In this document: one piece after another, positions 50,903 to 60,401 of the stretch | Layout of the letters: the number at the start of each line of letters is the position of its first letter | Numbering within the stretch: position 1 is the first letter of the stretch | Assembly: GCA_016711875.1 (NCBI GenBank) | Contig: JADJSD010000001.1 | Coordinates: 434,001-498,000, forward strand | Length of the DNA stretch: 64,000 nucleotides | Reading direction: 5' to 3' | Origin: Betaproteobacteria bacterium | GTDB taxonomy: Bacteria; Pseudomonadota; Gammaproteobacteria; Burkholderiales; Usitatibacteraceae | Position numbers and translations under genes: made by a program | Notes under the pieces: generated by a model | Told to the model about the DNA's origin: nothing | Databases searched by the model: none | The model's input: only the letters and a program-made list of their open reading frames with translations

Positions 50903-53161
50903 TCGACTTCAACGACGTGCGCGATGCGCCCGAACCCTCGAAGGAGGCGAAGCGAGACGAGATTCGCGCGGAATTGCTTGCGCGGCTCGACTCGGTGCTC
51001 TTCACCCTCTACCCCGCGGGTAAGAAGCGCAAGGGCATTTTCCGGATCGGGGACGTCCTCGGGAGCCCCGGCGATAGCCTCGAGGTCGTCCTCGAAGGCG
51101 AGAAGGCCGGGCTCTGGACCGATCGCGCGACCGGCCAGGGGGGCGACATTTTCGACCTCATCGCGTTACGGATAGCGGTAAATGCGGCAATCGACTTCGA
51201 GCGGGTGCTCGACGAAGCCGCCTCGATTCTCGGGCGCGCGCCTTCTACGTCCCCCAAGAAGGCGAAAGTGGCGACTGATGAGCTGGGACCGGCGACCGCC
51301 AAGTGGGATTACCTCGATGCGAGTGGGCGACTCATTGCCGTCGTCTCTCGCTACGACCCACCTGGCGGGAAGAAGGAATTCCGTCCCTGGGACGCTCGGC
51401 GCCGGAGGATGTCCCCACCCGAGCCTCGGCCTCTCTACAACCAGCCCGGCATCGCGGCTGCGGGGGAACGTCGTGCTGGTTGAAGGCGAGAAGTGCGCCG
51501 AAGCCTTGATCGCTCACGGTGTGGCCGCCACCACCGCGATGCACGGCGCGAAGGCTCCGGTCGAGAAGACCGACTGGTCGCCGCTCTCCGGAAAGTCCGT
51601 TCTCATCTGGCCAGACCGCGACAAACCCGGCTGGGAGTACGCCATGGCTGCTGGACAGGCGGCTCTCGCGGCAGGTGCTGCTTCGTGTGACGTCCTCCTG
51701 CCCCCAGAGGACAAACCCGAGGGTTGGGATTCGGCCGACGCCTTGACCGAGGAGTTCGATGTCACGGGCTTCCTCACCGCCGGCCCCCGGATGTGCATCA
51801 AGCCGAGCACCGGACTCCCCGCTCAGGACGCGACTGTTTGGGCGACCGACGATGCCTTGGCGCTCGCCTTTACCGCGCGCTACGCCGAGGACTGGCGCTA
51901 CTGCGCCGCGTGGGGCAAGTGGCTCGTCTGGACCGGGACGCACTGGAAGGCCGATGAAACGCTCCTGGTCCATCACCTAATCCGGTCCGTGTGCCGGGAG
52001 GCAGCCGTGAAGGTCGACTCGCACCGACTGGCCGCCAAGCTCCTCGCAAGCAGCACGGTGGGCGGCGTCGACCGCCTTGCTCGCACCGACCGGCGGCACG
52101 CCTCCACGTCAGAGGAGTGGGATGCCGATCTCTTTGCACTCAACACCCCGGGCGGCGTGGTCAACCTCAAGACCGGTCGACTCCGCCCTCACGAACGGAC
52201 TGATCGCATGACGAAACTCGCAACGGCGACACCGCGGGGCTCCTGCCCCCGGTGGCACGCATTCCTGAACGACGTGACCGGCGGAGACACTGAACTGCAG
52301 GCCTATCTGCAGCGCGTGGTCGGCTACACCCTCACCGGGGCCACGACTGCCCACGCCCTCTTCTTCCTGTACGGCACCGGGGCCAACGGGAAGTCCGTGT
52401 TCGTGAACACCCTGTCCACCATCCTCGGGGACTACGCCACCAGCGCCCCCATGGACACGTTCATGGAAGCACGAGGAGATCGGCACCCGACCGACCTTGC
52501 AGGCCTTCGGGGGGCGCGCTTCGTCTCATCTATCGAGACCGAACAGGGCCGACGCTGGAACGAGTCCAAGCTCAAAGCGATCACCGGAGGCGACAAGATC
52601 TCGGCGCGCTTCATGCGCCAGGACTTCTTCGAGTACCCACCTCAGTTCAAGTTGCTGATCGCCGGCAATCACAAGCCCTCGATCCGCAATGTGGACGAGG
52701 CCATGAAGCGTCGCCTTCACCTGATCCCGTTCACGGTCACGATCCCGCCGGACAAGCGCGACGGCGCCCTCACCGAAAAGCTTCTCGCCGAACGCGACGG
52801 GATTCTCGCCTGGGCCGTCGAAGGCTGCCTTCAGTGGCAGCAGGTGGGCCTCGAGCCCCCGGAATCCGTGGTGTCCGCGACCGAGGAGTACTTCGACGAG
52901 GAGGACGCCATCGGAGACTTCCTGGAAGAGGAAGGCCAGCGCCATGAGCAGGCGCGCGTGGCCGTGGGCGAGGTCTTCCAACGCTGGCAAGAGTGGGCCG
53001 GTAAACGCGGCGAATACGTTGGCACCAGCCGCTGGCTCGCCCAACAGCTCGCGAACCGAGGGTTCACGAGGACTCGGCTGCATGCCGGCGTGAAGGCGCT
53101 CGCAGGGCTCTCATTGAAGCCGAAGGACTACGGCAATCGCTTGCCGTACCGCGACGACTGA
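50899..53161 (+). pseudogene. Phage primase-helicase (D5/P4 type), one frameshift
   Basis: The N-terminal frame runs from ATG 50899 to LYNQPGIAAAGE. An extra G in GGGGG (51462-51466) then shifts to a frame reading NVVLVEGEKCAEAL (Toprim acidic Glu) and PDRDKPG. The helicase half has the P4/D5-type loop HALFFLYGTGANGKSVFVNTLS, then FVSSIETEQGRRWNESKLKAITGGDKISARFMRQDFFEYPPQFKLLIAGNHKP. Total about 753 residues. It would prime and unwind phage DNA. Apart from the single base, the sequence is fully open. Confidence 0.85.
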
Positions 53162-53289
53162 CCTTGGTGACCGAAGGTGACCTGTCTGCGGATTACTTCT
53201 TACGCCTGCGCGCGCACGCACGTAAAGAGACTCATACGTCACGCCGGCCACCTTCGGTCACCCAACCCGAACGGAAGGACCACGCAACC

Positions 53290-53754
53290 ATGAACACAAC
53301 GATCCTCGCCCTCGACCTGGGCACCCACACCGGTTGGGCGCTGTACCACCGGGACGGCTCCGTCGCGAGCGGCACCGAGCACTTCAAGCCGGGTCGCTTT
53401 GAGGGCGGCGGAATGCGTTTCCTGCGCTTCAAGCGCTGGCTCACCGAACTACTCGCGGCGAGCGGCGCCCTCAACGCCGTGTACTTCGAGGAGGTCCGGC
53501 GACACGCTGGTGTCGACGCAGCCCACGTCTACGGCGGACTCATGGCCCACCTCACCGCGTGGTGTGAGCACCACAACATTCCCTACCAGGGCGTGCCGGT
53601 CGGGACGATCAAGAAGCACGCCACCGGCAAAGGCAACGCCGCCAAGGAGGAGATGCTCGCAGCCGCCTCCCGCCGAGGCTACGCGCCCATCGACGACAAC
53701 GAAGCCGACGCTCTCGCCCTCCTTCACTGGGCAGTCGAGACCCAGGAGACCTGA
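53290..53754 (+). CDS. RuvC-like Holliday junction resolvase
   Basis: 154 residues from ATG 53290. ILALDLGTHTGWAL has the first catalytic Asp, YFEEVRRHAG the Glu and DDNEADALALLHW the last acidic pair, in RuvC order. It likely resolves branched phage DNA before packaging. The 130 bases before it hold no other gene. Confidence 0.82.
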   Translation: MNTTILALDLGTHTGWALYHRDGSVASGTEHFKPGRFEGGGMRFLRFKRWLTELLAASGALNAVYFEEVRRHAGVDAAHVYGGLMAHLTAWCEHHNIPYQGVPVGTIKKHATGKGNAAKEEMLAAASRRGYAPIDDNEADALALLHWAVETQET

Positions 53755-53755
53755 G

Positions 53756-53968
53756 ATGCGCATTCCGGAGCAACGCTACCGCTGCCCCCTGGGGCAACTC
53801 CAGGGTGAAGCCCGCATGGACCCTGAAGCCATCAAGCGCGAGGGCTGGCGAGACCAACGCATCCTCGTGGTAAGCGACGCGGACGATCGCCTGGACTTTG
53901 TCGAGCGTGAGTTCATTCGTCGAATTGGGGAACGGCTATACGGAACGAAGGAGGGCCGCCATGGCTGA
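53756..53968 (+). CDS. Small phage protein
   Basis: 70 residues starting one base after the resolvase stop (MRIPEQRYRCPLGQLQGEARMDPEAIKREGWRDQRILVVSDADDRLDFVEREFIRRIGERLYG). Charged and helical. The stop overlaps the next gene by eight bases. No function recognised. Confidence 0.6.
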   Translation: MRIPEQRYRCPLGQLQGEARMDPEAIKREGWRDQRILVVSDADDRLDFVEREFIRRIGERLYGTKEGRHG

Positions 53969-54350
53969 CTGGGACAAAGCAACCGTCGACGCAAGGCTTG
54001 TGGAGGCGGTACGCACTGCACGACGACTGCCGCCCGCACGCGTGCGTGGCCACTTCAACGCATGGCCCGAGATCTTCCGGGAGGAATGGGAGACCTATGG
54101 GGTAGACGAACCAGTTCGTCGGCCCATGCCGCCATCGCCAGAGGCCATTGATCGGATGCTCGAGACCACGCGCTGGATGCAGTGGCTGGAGGTGGAGCAG
54201 CGTCACCTCGTGTGGATGCGGGCGAAGCGCTATGGCTGGAGAGACATCTCCATCCGCTTTGCCTGCAATCGCTCGACCGCGTGGCGGCACTGGCAGCGGG
54301 CGCTGCAGCAGCTTGCCGATCACCTCAACCAGCGCTTAGTCACGCGGTAG
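53961..54350 (+). CDS. DUF6362-like HTH phage protein
   Basis: 129 residues from ATG 53961 after GGAGGG. The C-terminal half is a sigma-like helix-turn-helix (VEQRHLVWMRAKRYGWRDISIRFACNRSTAWRHWQRAL). Position at the end of the replication operon and before the packaging genes suggests control of late transcription. The palindrome cluster at 54557 could be its target. Confidence 0.7.
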   Translation: MADWDKATVDARLVEAVRTARRLPPARVRGHFNAWPEIFREEWETYGVDEPVRRPMPPSPEAIDRMLETTRWMQWLEVEQRHLVWMRAKRYGWRDISIRFACNRSTAWRHWQRALQQLADHLNQRLVTR

Positions 54351-54556
54351 CATTTTGGCGCAATTGGGCAACGATCCGCGTACATCAGCAATTGCGAGCG
54401 ACCATGTGCGCACTTTGCACGTGCAACAACATTGCCGATTCGCTGTAGGATTCGAGCTATCTTCTGGACAGAAGTGCGAACCCGCGAATGAGACGGGTCC
54501 TTCCTGGCCGAAGAGCCATGCGGGAGGCGCGAGCGCGGCATTCGCCTAGCGTCAGA

Positions 54557-54593
54557 GTGCAAACCTAGGTTTGCGCTGGTTTGCAGTTTGCAC
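54557..54593. repeat. Nested palindromes of GCAAAC/GTTTGC
   Basis: GCAAACCTAGGTTTGC (54559-54574) is a perfect 16-base palindrome. It is followed by GGTTTGC (54578-54584) and GTTTGCAC (54586-54593). The last is the exact complement of GTGCAAAC (54557-54564). Four copies of one half-site within 37 bases look like binding sites for a dimeric protein or a packaging/partition element. Confidence 0.65.
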
Positions 54594-54607
54594 CCCGCAT
54601 CCTCAAG

Positions 54608-54640
54608 CCCGCCCACGACCCAATCGTCGGCGGGTTCTTC
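54608..54640 (+). terminator. Possible terminator
   Basis: CCCGCC-C-ACGA, loop CCCAA, TCGT-C-GGCGGG (54608-54634) with one C-C mismatch, followed by TTCTTC. It would end the replication transcript ahead of the methyltransferase genes. Confidence 0.5.
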
Positions 54641-54714
54641 ATTTCCACGGTGTGCGCCGCTTGCGGTCCGGTCCGGGGTCCTACTCCTCCCCGGGTCGGG
54701 CCGCTTCTTTTCAA

Positions 54715-56122
54715 ATGCCCGATTCGAACCTGCTCAACGTTGAATACCGGAAGGTCGAGACGTTGATCCCCTACGCCCGCAATCCGCGCACCCACAGCGA
54801 TGAGCAGGTGGCGAAGATTGCCGCCAGCATCATCGAGTTCGGCTGGACCTCGCCTGTCCTCGTCGATGGCGCGAGCGGCATCATCGCCGGTCACGGACGC
54901 TTGGCGGCTGCGCAGAGGCTGGGCTTGGCCGAGGTACCGGTGATTGAACTCGCGCACCTTTCGCCAGCGCAGAAGCGCGCCTACGTCATCGCTGACAATC
55001 GCCTGGCGCTCGACGCCGGCTGGAACGACGAGCTGCTGGCCTTAGAGCTGGCGGAACTCACGGAGGCGGGTTACGACCTCGCGCTCACAGGATTTCACCG
55101 AGATCGAGGCCCTGCTGGCGGACGATGCCGACCGAGGCGGCGACCCAGAGAGCGACACCGACAGACCGGACGCGGCCGATGACGTACCCGAGGCGCCAGC
55201 CGTTCCGGTCACGCGGCCGGGTGACGTCTGGTCCCTGGGGCCATCGCCTGATCTGCGGGGATGCAAGTGACGCCGCCGTGGTCGCAGCGCTGATGGATGG
55301 GACTCAGGCGCGCCTCTGCTTTACCTCACCGCCCTACGGCAACCAGCGCGACTACACCAGCGGCGGCATCGCCGATTGGGATGGCCTGATGCGTGGCGTG
55401 TTCGCCGACTCCCGATGGCCGAGGACGGCCAGGTGCTTGTGAACCTTGGGCTCATCCATCGGGACAACGAGTTCATCCCCTATTGGGATGTGTGGCTCGA
55501 TTGGATGCGAACCCAAGGTTGGCGGCGCTTCGCGTGGTACGTCTGGGACCAGGGGCCGGGAATGCCGGGGGACTGGGCGGGGCGGTTCGCGCCAAGCTTC
55601 GAGTTCGTCTTCCACTTCAATCGCCAGGCCCGCAAACCCAACAAGATCGTGCCCTGCAAGCACGCCGGCCAGGACTCGCACCTGCGGGCAGACGGTTCCT
55701 CCACCGCCATGCGGAGCAAGGCCGGCGAAGTGGGCGGCTGGACGCACGCAGGCCAGCCCACGCAGGAGACGCGGATCCCGGACTCGGTGATCCGCGTCAT
55801 GCGCCACAAAGGCAAGATCGGCAAGGACATCGATCACCCGGCTGTTTTCCCGGTGGCGCTGCCCGAGTTCGTGATCGAGGCCTACTCGGACAAGGGCGAT
55901 ATCGTGTTCGAACCCTTCGGGGGCAGCGGGACGACGATGCTTGCCGCCGAGCGGGCTGGGCGCGCCTGTCGTTCGGTCGAGATCGCGCCCGAGTACGTGG
56001 ACGTCGCCATCAAGCGCTTTCAGCAGAACTACCCTGGCCAACCGGTGACGCTGGTGGCCACCGGACAGTTGTTTGAGGAGGTCCGCAGGGAGCGGCTCTA
56101 CCTCACGGAGGCCGCGGCATGA
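54715..56122 (+). pseudogene. ParB-like/DNA methyltransferase fusion, three frameshifts
   Basis: Joined, about 468 residues. The ParB/Srx-type domain (LIPYARNPRTHSDEQVAKIAASI, GIIAGHGRLAAAQRLG) is intact. The methyltransferase follows with ICGDASDAA, FTSPPYGNQRDY (catalytic SPPY) and FEPFGGSGTTMLAAERAGR. Breaks lie near 55092-55094 (extra T), about 55237 and about 55412. It is the upstream member of a tandem pair and overlaps the second gene by four bases. The enzyme would methylate adenine or cytosine amino groups, typically protecting phage DNA. Confidence 0.8.
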
Positions 56123-57399
56123 CCTCCTCCTGGTTGGCCGACAAGATTGAGCGGTGGCCGACTGCGAAGCTGCTTCCCTATGCAAGGAATGCGCGGACCC
56201 ATTCGGACGAGCAAGTCGCGCAGATCGCCGCCTCGATTGCGGAGTTCGGCTTCACGAACCCGATCCTCGCCGGGGCCGATGGAGTGATTGTCGCCGGCCA
56301 CGGAAGACTCGCGGCTGCCCAGAAGCTCGGACTCGAGTCGGTGCCGGTGGTCGTGCTGGATCACCTGACGCCCACGCAGCGCCGGGCGTTGGTCATTGCC
56401 GACAACCGGATCGCGGAGAACGCGGGCTGGGATGACGACGTGCTCCGGATGGAACTCGCTGCCCTGCAGGATGAGGCTTTCGATCTCGCGCTGACCGGCT
56501 TCGATGCCGATGCGTTGGCCGAAATCCTCACAGATGAGAACGGCGCCGGAAGTGGCGAGACCGATGACGACGCCGTCCCCGAGGTCACGGAGACTCCGAT
56601 CTCCCGCCCCGGCGACATCTGGGTCATGGGCCACCACCGGCTGCTGTGCGGCGACGCCACATTGGCCGAGTCGTACCAGAAGCTCCTCGGAGACGGGTCG
56701 GTGGACATGGTCTTCACGGACCCGCCGTACAACGTGAACTACGCCAACTCGGCGAAGGACAAGATGCGCGGCAAAGATCGCGCGATCCTGAACGACAACC
56801 TGGGGGACGGCTTCTACGACTTCATCCTGGCGGCACTGACGCCGATGCTCTCCCGCTGCCAGGGCGCCGTATACGTTGCGATGTCCTCCAGTGAACTGGA
56901 CGTCTTGCAGGCGGCCTTCCGCGCTGCGGGCGGCCATTGGTCCACCTTCATCATCTGGGCCAAGAACACCTTCACCATGGGCCGGGCGGACTACCAGCGC
57001 CAGTACGAACCGATCCTCTACGGCTGGCCGGACGGCTCGCAGCGGCATTGGTGCGGCGACCGGGACCAGGGTGACGTCTGGCAGATCAAGAAGCCGCAGA
57101 GGAACGATTTGCACCCAACCATGAAGCCGGTGGAATTGGTTGAGCGGGCGATCCGCAACTCAAGTCGCCCCGGACAGTTGGTCCTAGATCCCTTCGGCGG
57201 ATCCGGCACGACACTCATTGCGGTGGAGAAGGCGCAACGGCGTGCGGCGCTGATCGAGCTCGACCCGCAGTACGTCGATGTGATCGTGCGCCGGTGGCAG
57301 GGCTGGACGGGGAAGCAGGCAACGCGGGAATGCGATGGCGTGGTCTTCAATCAACTCGTGGGCGATGGCGAGCCCCACACTTTGGAGCAGGTACCGTGA
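56119..57399 (+). CDS. ParB-like/DNA methyltransferase fusion, intact
   Basis: 426 residues. The N-terminal ParB-like domain (LLPYARNARTHSDEQVAQIAASI; VIVAGHGRLAAAQKLG) joins an N6-adenine/N4-cytosine methyltransferase with MVFTDPPYNVNYAN (DPPY) and LVLDPFGGSGTTLIAVEKAQRRAALIELDP (SAM site). DPPY placed before the FxGxG motif is the beta-class order. No restriction gene is adjacent, so it acts as a lone modifier. Target sequence unknown. Confidence 0.9.
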   Translation: MTSSWLADKIERWPTAKLLPYARNARTHSDEQVAQIAASIAEFGFTNPILAGADGVIVAGHGRLAAAQKLGLESVPVVVLDHLTPTQRRALVIADNRIAENAGWDDDVLRMELAALQDEAFDLALTGFDADALAEILTDENGAGSGETDDDAVPEVTETPISRPGDIWVMGHHRLLCGDATLAESYQKLLGDGSVDMVFTDPPYNVNYANSAKDKMRGKDRAILNDNLGDGFYDFILAALTPMLSRCQGAVYVAMSSSELDVLQAAFRAAGGHWSTFIIWAKNTFTMGRADYQRQYEPILYGWPDGSQRHWCGDRDQGDVWQIKKPQRNDLHPTMKPVELVERAIRNSSRPGQLVLDPFGGSGTTLIAVEKAQRRAALIELDPQYVDVIVRRWQGWTGKQATRECDGVVFNQLVGDGEPHTLEQVP

Positions 57400-57638
57400 C
57401 GCAGACGCGCTGGATGTCGCTGGTGGAATCGATGGCCAACGTGGTAGTCGGCTACGTGGTGGCGGTTGGCACTCAGATGCTGGTGTTCCCGCTCTTCGGG
57501 ATGCACCCGACGTTTTCGCAGAACCTGTGGATCGGGCTCATCTTTACGGTCGTGTCCCTCACGCGAAGCTACGGGCTTCGCCGGGGCTTCGAGGCCCTGC
57601 GGATGCGCCAAGCTGCCCGGCAAGCTGCGGAGACCTAA
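57396..57638 (+). CDS. Small membrane phage protein (DUF7220-like)
   Basis: 80 residues from GTG 57396, overlapping the methyltransferase stop. Two helices (ANVVVGYVVAVGTQMLVFPLFG; NLWIGLIFTVVSLTRSYGLRRGFE) span the membrane and the tail is basic. Such proteins are common before phage packaging genes. Function unknown, and holin is possible but unsupported. Confidence 0.65.
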   Translation: MTQTRWMSLVESMANVVVGYVVAVGTQMLVFPLFGMHPTFSQNLWIGLIFTVVSLTRSYGLRRGFEALRMRQAARQAAET

Positions 57639-57930
57639 CATTATCGACGGGATCGGCCAGCGCTGAAGGCCCGACAGAAAGGCCGGCACACCGCGAATGT
57701 GCCGGTGCGCAGTTGCGCTTGGAAGCCGTCTCTCAAAGGCAGATCGTGGCCTGTCGCGATCGACCCGAAGCGGACAGCAAGGTCGCTGCCCCTGCCCCCC
57801 GCGGGCAAGTCGCCCTTCAGGCTCACGCCCTGAGCCTGATCGGGTCTATCCTCTAGTCGAGTGCTCCTGCTTTACGCAAGGCTATCTTGCGCGGAGAATC
57901 CCTGCGACTCGATAATCGGGATGGCGATAA
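57639..57930. other. Noncoding left flank of the TcmP/DUF5131 pair
   Basis: 292 bases without a gene. A perfect 8-bp hairpin CCGGCACA / TGTGCCGG (57683-57705, seven-base loop) has no T-tail. The stretch around 57740-57780 (CGATCGACCCGAAGCGGACAG) resembles intergenic relic sequence often seen in betaproteobacteria. A similar sequence in the opposite sense (GAATGTCCGTTCCTGGCCGT, 59849-59868) occurs on the right side of the cargo pair. Confidence 0.4.
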
Positions 57931-59046
57931 ATGTCACACAAGAAGGACACGCTCTGGGCCGCGCCGCCGCACACGGTTGCCAAGATCACCATGCTCAGGA
58001 AATACCTGCGCGTTTGGTTCGAGATCCTTGGCCGGCGCGCAAACGGGCGCGATGTTTGGTACATAGACGGATTCGCAGGGCCCGGTGAATACACGGACTA
58101 CCCAGATGGCTCGCCGATCGCCGCCATCAAGGCGGGTGACGACGCCCTAAAGGTACTCGGCTCGATGGTGGGCGCGATTCATTGCGTCTTCATCGAGGAG
58201 GACCGCAGGCGCTTCGCCAATCTGCAAGGGCGATTGGACCGCGAGTCTACCAATGCGAAAATTAGGCGATACCCGATACTCGGCACGTTCGTTCATGGAA
58301 TGACGGACGTGAGAAAGCTAGCTGGAAATCCGTTCGACTCGAATGCCCCTACATTCGCGTTCCTCGATCCGTTCGGGCCGGAAGGCCTGCCGTTCGCGCT
58401 CGTCCGCGAACTGCTCGCGCTACCCGGATGCGAAGTGCTGGTGAACGTCGACTCCGACGGCATCGGACGCATTTACAGGGCTGGCGGATGGGCTAATCAT
58501 CGTGTACTCCTCAATGAAGCGTTTGGCGACTCTTCGTGGGAGCGCGAGCTGGAGGGTGTAGCGCAGCTACCCGTCGCCATCATGAAGATCGTGAATCTCT
58601 ACAAGCGCAAACTGCGTACGCTCGTGCCCTACGCCTACACGTTTGAGATGCGCGGCCGAGGCGGTGCCTTCGACTATCACTTGGCTTTCGCAAGCCAGCA
58701 TCACCTTGGCCTCGAAAAGATGAAGGAAGTGATGAAGCAGATCGACCAGACCGGCGCGTATTGCTTCTCCGACGCGAACGTCAATCAGCACATCCTGTTC
58801 CGCGAGGACGACCTGCCGACCTATGCCGATCAAACTGCAAGGCACTTCGCGGGTCAGCGGGTGTCGTGGAAGGAGACCAACGACTACGCGTTGAACGAAA
58901 CCATTTTCACCAACGCCCGTAAAGTTCTCGCCTTCCTCGAAAAGGTCGGCCGCATCGACGTGACTGCCCCGAACTATCCGCAGCGAAAGCGCTTCACATT
59001 CCCGGACGAGAGTCACCCTGGGATGTATATTCACTTCACGGCCTAG
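57931..59046 (+). CDS. tcmP: Three-Cys-motif partner protein TcmP
   Basis: 371 residues. WAAPPHTVAKITMLRKYLRVWFEIL, VWYIDGFAGPGEYTDYPDGSPIAA and FAFLDPFGPEGLPFALVREL are the TcmP signature. The DGFAGPG segment resembles a Rossmann methyltransferase loop, but activity is unproven. The gene is directly followed (eight bases) by its usual partner, a DUF5131 three-Cys protein. Base composition is lower in GC than its neighbours, which supports cargo status. Confidence 0.88.
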   Translation: MSHKKDTLWAAPPHTVAKITMLRKYLRVWFEILGRRANGRDVWYIDGFAGPGEYTDYPDGSPIAAIKAGDDALKVLGSMVGAIHCVFIEEDRRRFANLQGRLDRESTNAKIRRYPILGTFVHGMTDVRKLAGNPFDSNAPTFAFLDPFGPEGLPFALVRELLALPGCEVLVNVDSDGIGRIYRAGGWANHRVLLNEAFGDSSWERELEGVAQLPVAIMKIVNLYKRKLRTLVPYAYTFEMRGRGGAFDYHLAFASQHHLGLEKMKEVMKQIDQTGAYCFSDANVNQHILFREDDLPTYADQTARHFAGQRVSWKETNDYALNETIFTNARKVLAFLEKVGRIDVTAPNYPQRKRFTFPDESHPGMYIHFTA

Positions 59047-59054
59047 GGGGCGCG

Positions 59055-59774
59055 ATGCCGAAGCTCACCGCAATCGAGTGGACCGAAATGACGTGGAACC
59101 CGGTGACGGGGTGCACGAAGCTTTCACAGGGCTGCAAGCATTGTTACGCCGAGACCCTCTCCAAGCGGTTTTGGGGTGATCGCCCCTTCACCGATGTACA
59201 GGTGCACGAGGACCGGCTCGATCAACCGCGCCGCTGGCGTAAGCCGCGCACCGTCTTCGTGAACAGCATGAGTGACCTGTTTCACGAGAACGTGCCAGTT
59301 GAATTCATCACGCGCGTCTTCAAGGTGATGCAGGAGTGCCCGCAACACACCTTTCAGGTGCTCACGAAGCGAGCCGAGCGCCTCGCCGAGCTTGCACCTG
59401 CGCTCGCGTGGCCCGAGAACGTCTGGATGGGCGTGAGCGTCGAAGACGCCCGCGTAGTGCGTCGCATCGGCCTGCTGCGCAACGTCCCGGCCGCAGTTCG
59501 GTTTCTGTCGCTCGAGCCGCTAATCGGGCCGCTCGATCGCCTCGAGCTCGGCGGCATCGATTGGGTGATCGTGGGCGGGGAGTCCGGTGCGGGCGCACGC
59601 CCCATGCGCAGAGCGTGGGTAGAGTCGATCTACCGACAATGCCGTGCCGCGAACGTCGCCTTCTTCTTTAAGCAATGGGGCGGGGTGCGCAAAAGTGCCA
59701 CGGGGCGTGAGTTGCACGGCAAGACCTATGATGAGTTGCCAGCGGTGAGAGCATTGGTGCCGGTGCCCGCGTAA
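59055..59774 (+). CDS. DUF5131 (phage Gp37/Gp68) three-Cys-motif protein
   Basis: 239 residues. WTEMTWNPVTGCTKLSQGCKHCYAE holds the three cysteines (C-x6-C-x2-C) followed by CYAE, like a modified radical-SAM cluster motif. FVNSMSDLFHENVP, VLTKRAERL, WMGVSVED and FLSLEPLIG are family motifs. It pairs with TcmP. The reaction is unknown. A small hairpin GCCCG-CGTAAA-CGGGC sits at its stop, followed by TTTTT ten bases later. Confidence 0.9.
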   Translation: MPKLTAIEWTEMTWNPVTGCTKLSQGCKHCYAETLSKRFWGDRPFTDVQVHEDRLDQPRRWRKPRTVFVNSMSDLFHENVPVEFITRVFKVMQECPQHTFQVLTKRAERLAELAPALAWPENVWMGVSVEDARVVRRIGLLRNVPAAVRFLSLEPLIGPLDRLELGGIDWVIVGGESGAGARPMRRAWVESIYRQCRAANVAFFFKQWGGVRKSATGRELHGKTYDELPAVRALVPVPA

Positions 59775-59940
59775 ACGGGCTCCTCCGCGATTTTTCGACC
59801 CTACGGCGAAATTCGGACTCCGGTTGGTGCCGCAAGAAAGGGGCCTGCCGAATGTCCGTTCCTGGCCGTTAGCACCATGTGGCGGAGCGCATTTGAATGG
59901 ATCGCTTCGACTGCGCGGGGAATTCGCGCGAATGCGCTGG

Positions 59941-60309
59941 TCAAGCGGCCAGTTCTGCCTCGATGATCTCGCAGTGGATCACGAAGCCCGTGAGGTAGGG
60001 CAACCCGCGCGGGATGCCGTAATGCTTGCAGGTCTGGCGCCCGATCTTCCAGCCCATCCACACTTGGGTGGCGGCGCGGACCGCATCCACCAGGGCGAGA
60101 CCGGCGTGCATCTGGTTCAGGACGTCATCCGCAAAGTGGCGTCCGTGGCGGCTGTCGAGGAAGGCCCGAACCGCATCCGGGGACTCGCCAGTGGCTTCGC
60201 CAATCGCGGCAATTGCCATCGGCCAAGCCGCAGCGGCGTTTTCGGTCATCGTTCCCCAAAAGCCCCACGCTTCGTTTTGGGTGGCGGGGTTCTGTGTGGT
60301 GGTCGTCAT
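59941..60309 (-). CDS. Conserved small phage protein
   Basis: 122 residues from ATG 60309. WGFWGTMTENAAAAWPMAIAAIGEATGESPDAVRAFLDSRHGRHFADDV, then KHYGIPRGLPYLTGFVIHCEI. A familiar pattern in phages and integrative elements, without a known function. Its 5' side carries one copy of the repeated leader element (60346-60382). Confidence 0.65.
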   Translation of the reverse strand: MTTTTQNPATQNEAWGFWGTMTENAAAAWPMAIAAIGEATGESPDAVRAFLDSRHGRHFADDVLNQMHAGLALVDAVRAATQVWMGWKIGRQTCKHYGIPRGLPYLTGFVIHCEIIEAELAA

Positions 60310-60345
60310 CGTGGGCTCCGTTGGTGTCGTCGTTGCAGTGGCTCT

Positions 60346-60382
60346 ATGAACGCGCTGTTCAATCAGGAAGCCAAGCGCTTTC
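60346..60382 (-). repeat. Leader repeat, copy 1
   Basis: A 37-base element, on the plus strand starting ATGAACGCGCTGTTCAATCA and ending GCCAAGCGCTTTC. It lies 36 bases upstream of the minus-strand start at 60309. Two more copies precede other small minus-strand genes. Between copies the outer parts are the most conserved. Confidence 0.65.
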
Positions 60383-60401
60383 GCGGCGATCGGGCGGGAA
60401 C

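Larger units (their letters stand above)
54351..54714. other. Noncoding region between replication and methyltransferase genes
   Basis: 364 bases without a gene. It contains a cluster of GCAAAC/GTTTGC repeats at 54557-54593 and a hairpin with TTCTTC tail at 54608-54640. Left of these, 54355-54550 shows only scattered short repeats (GCAATTG twice). It probably holds the late promoter. Confidence 0.6.

Noticed and set aside
57683..57705. Hairpin as an intrinsic terminator
   Set aside because: The 8-bp stem is perfect but no T-run follows on either strand.
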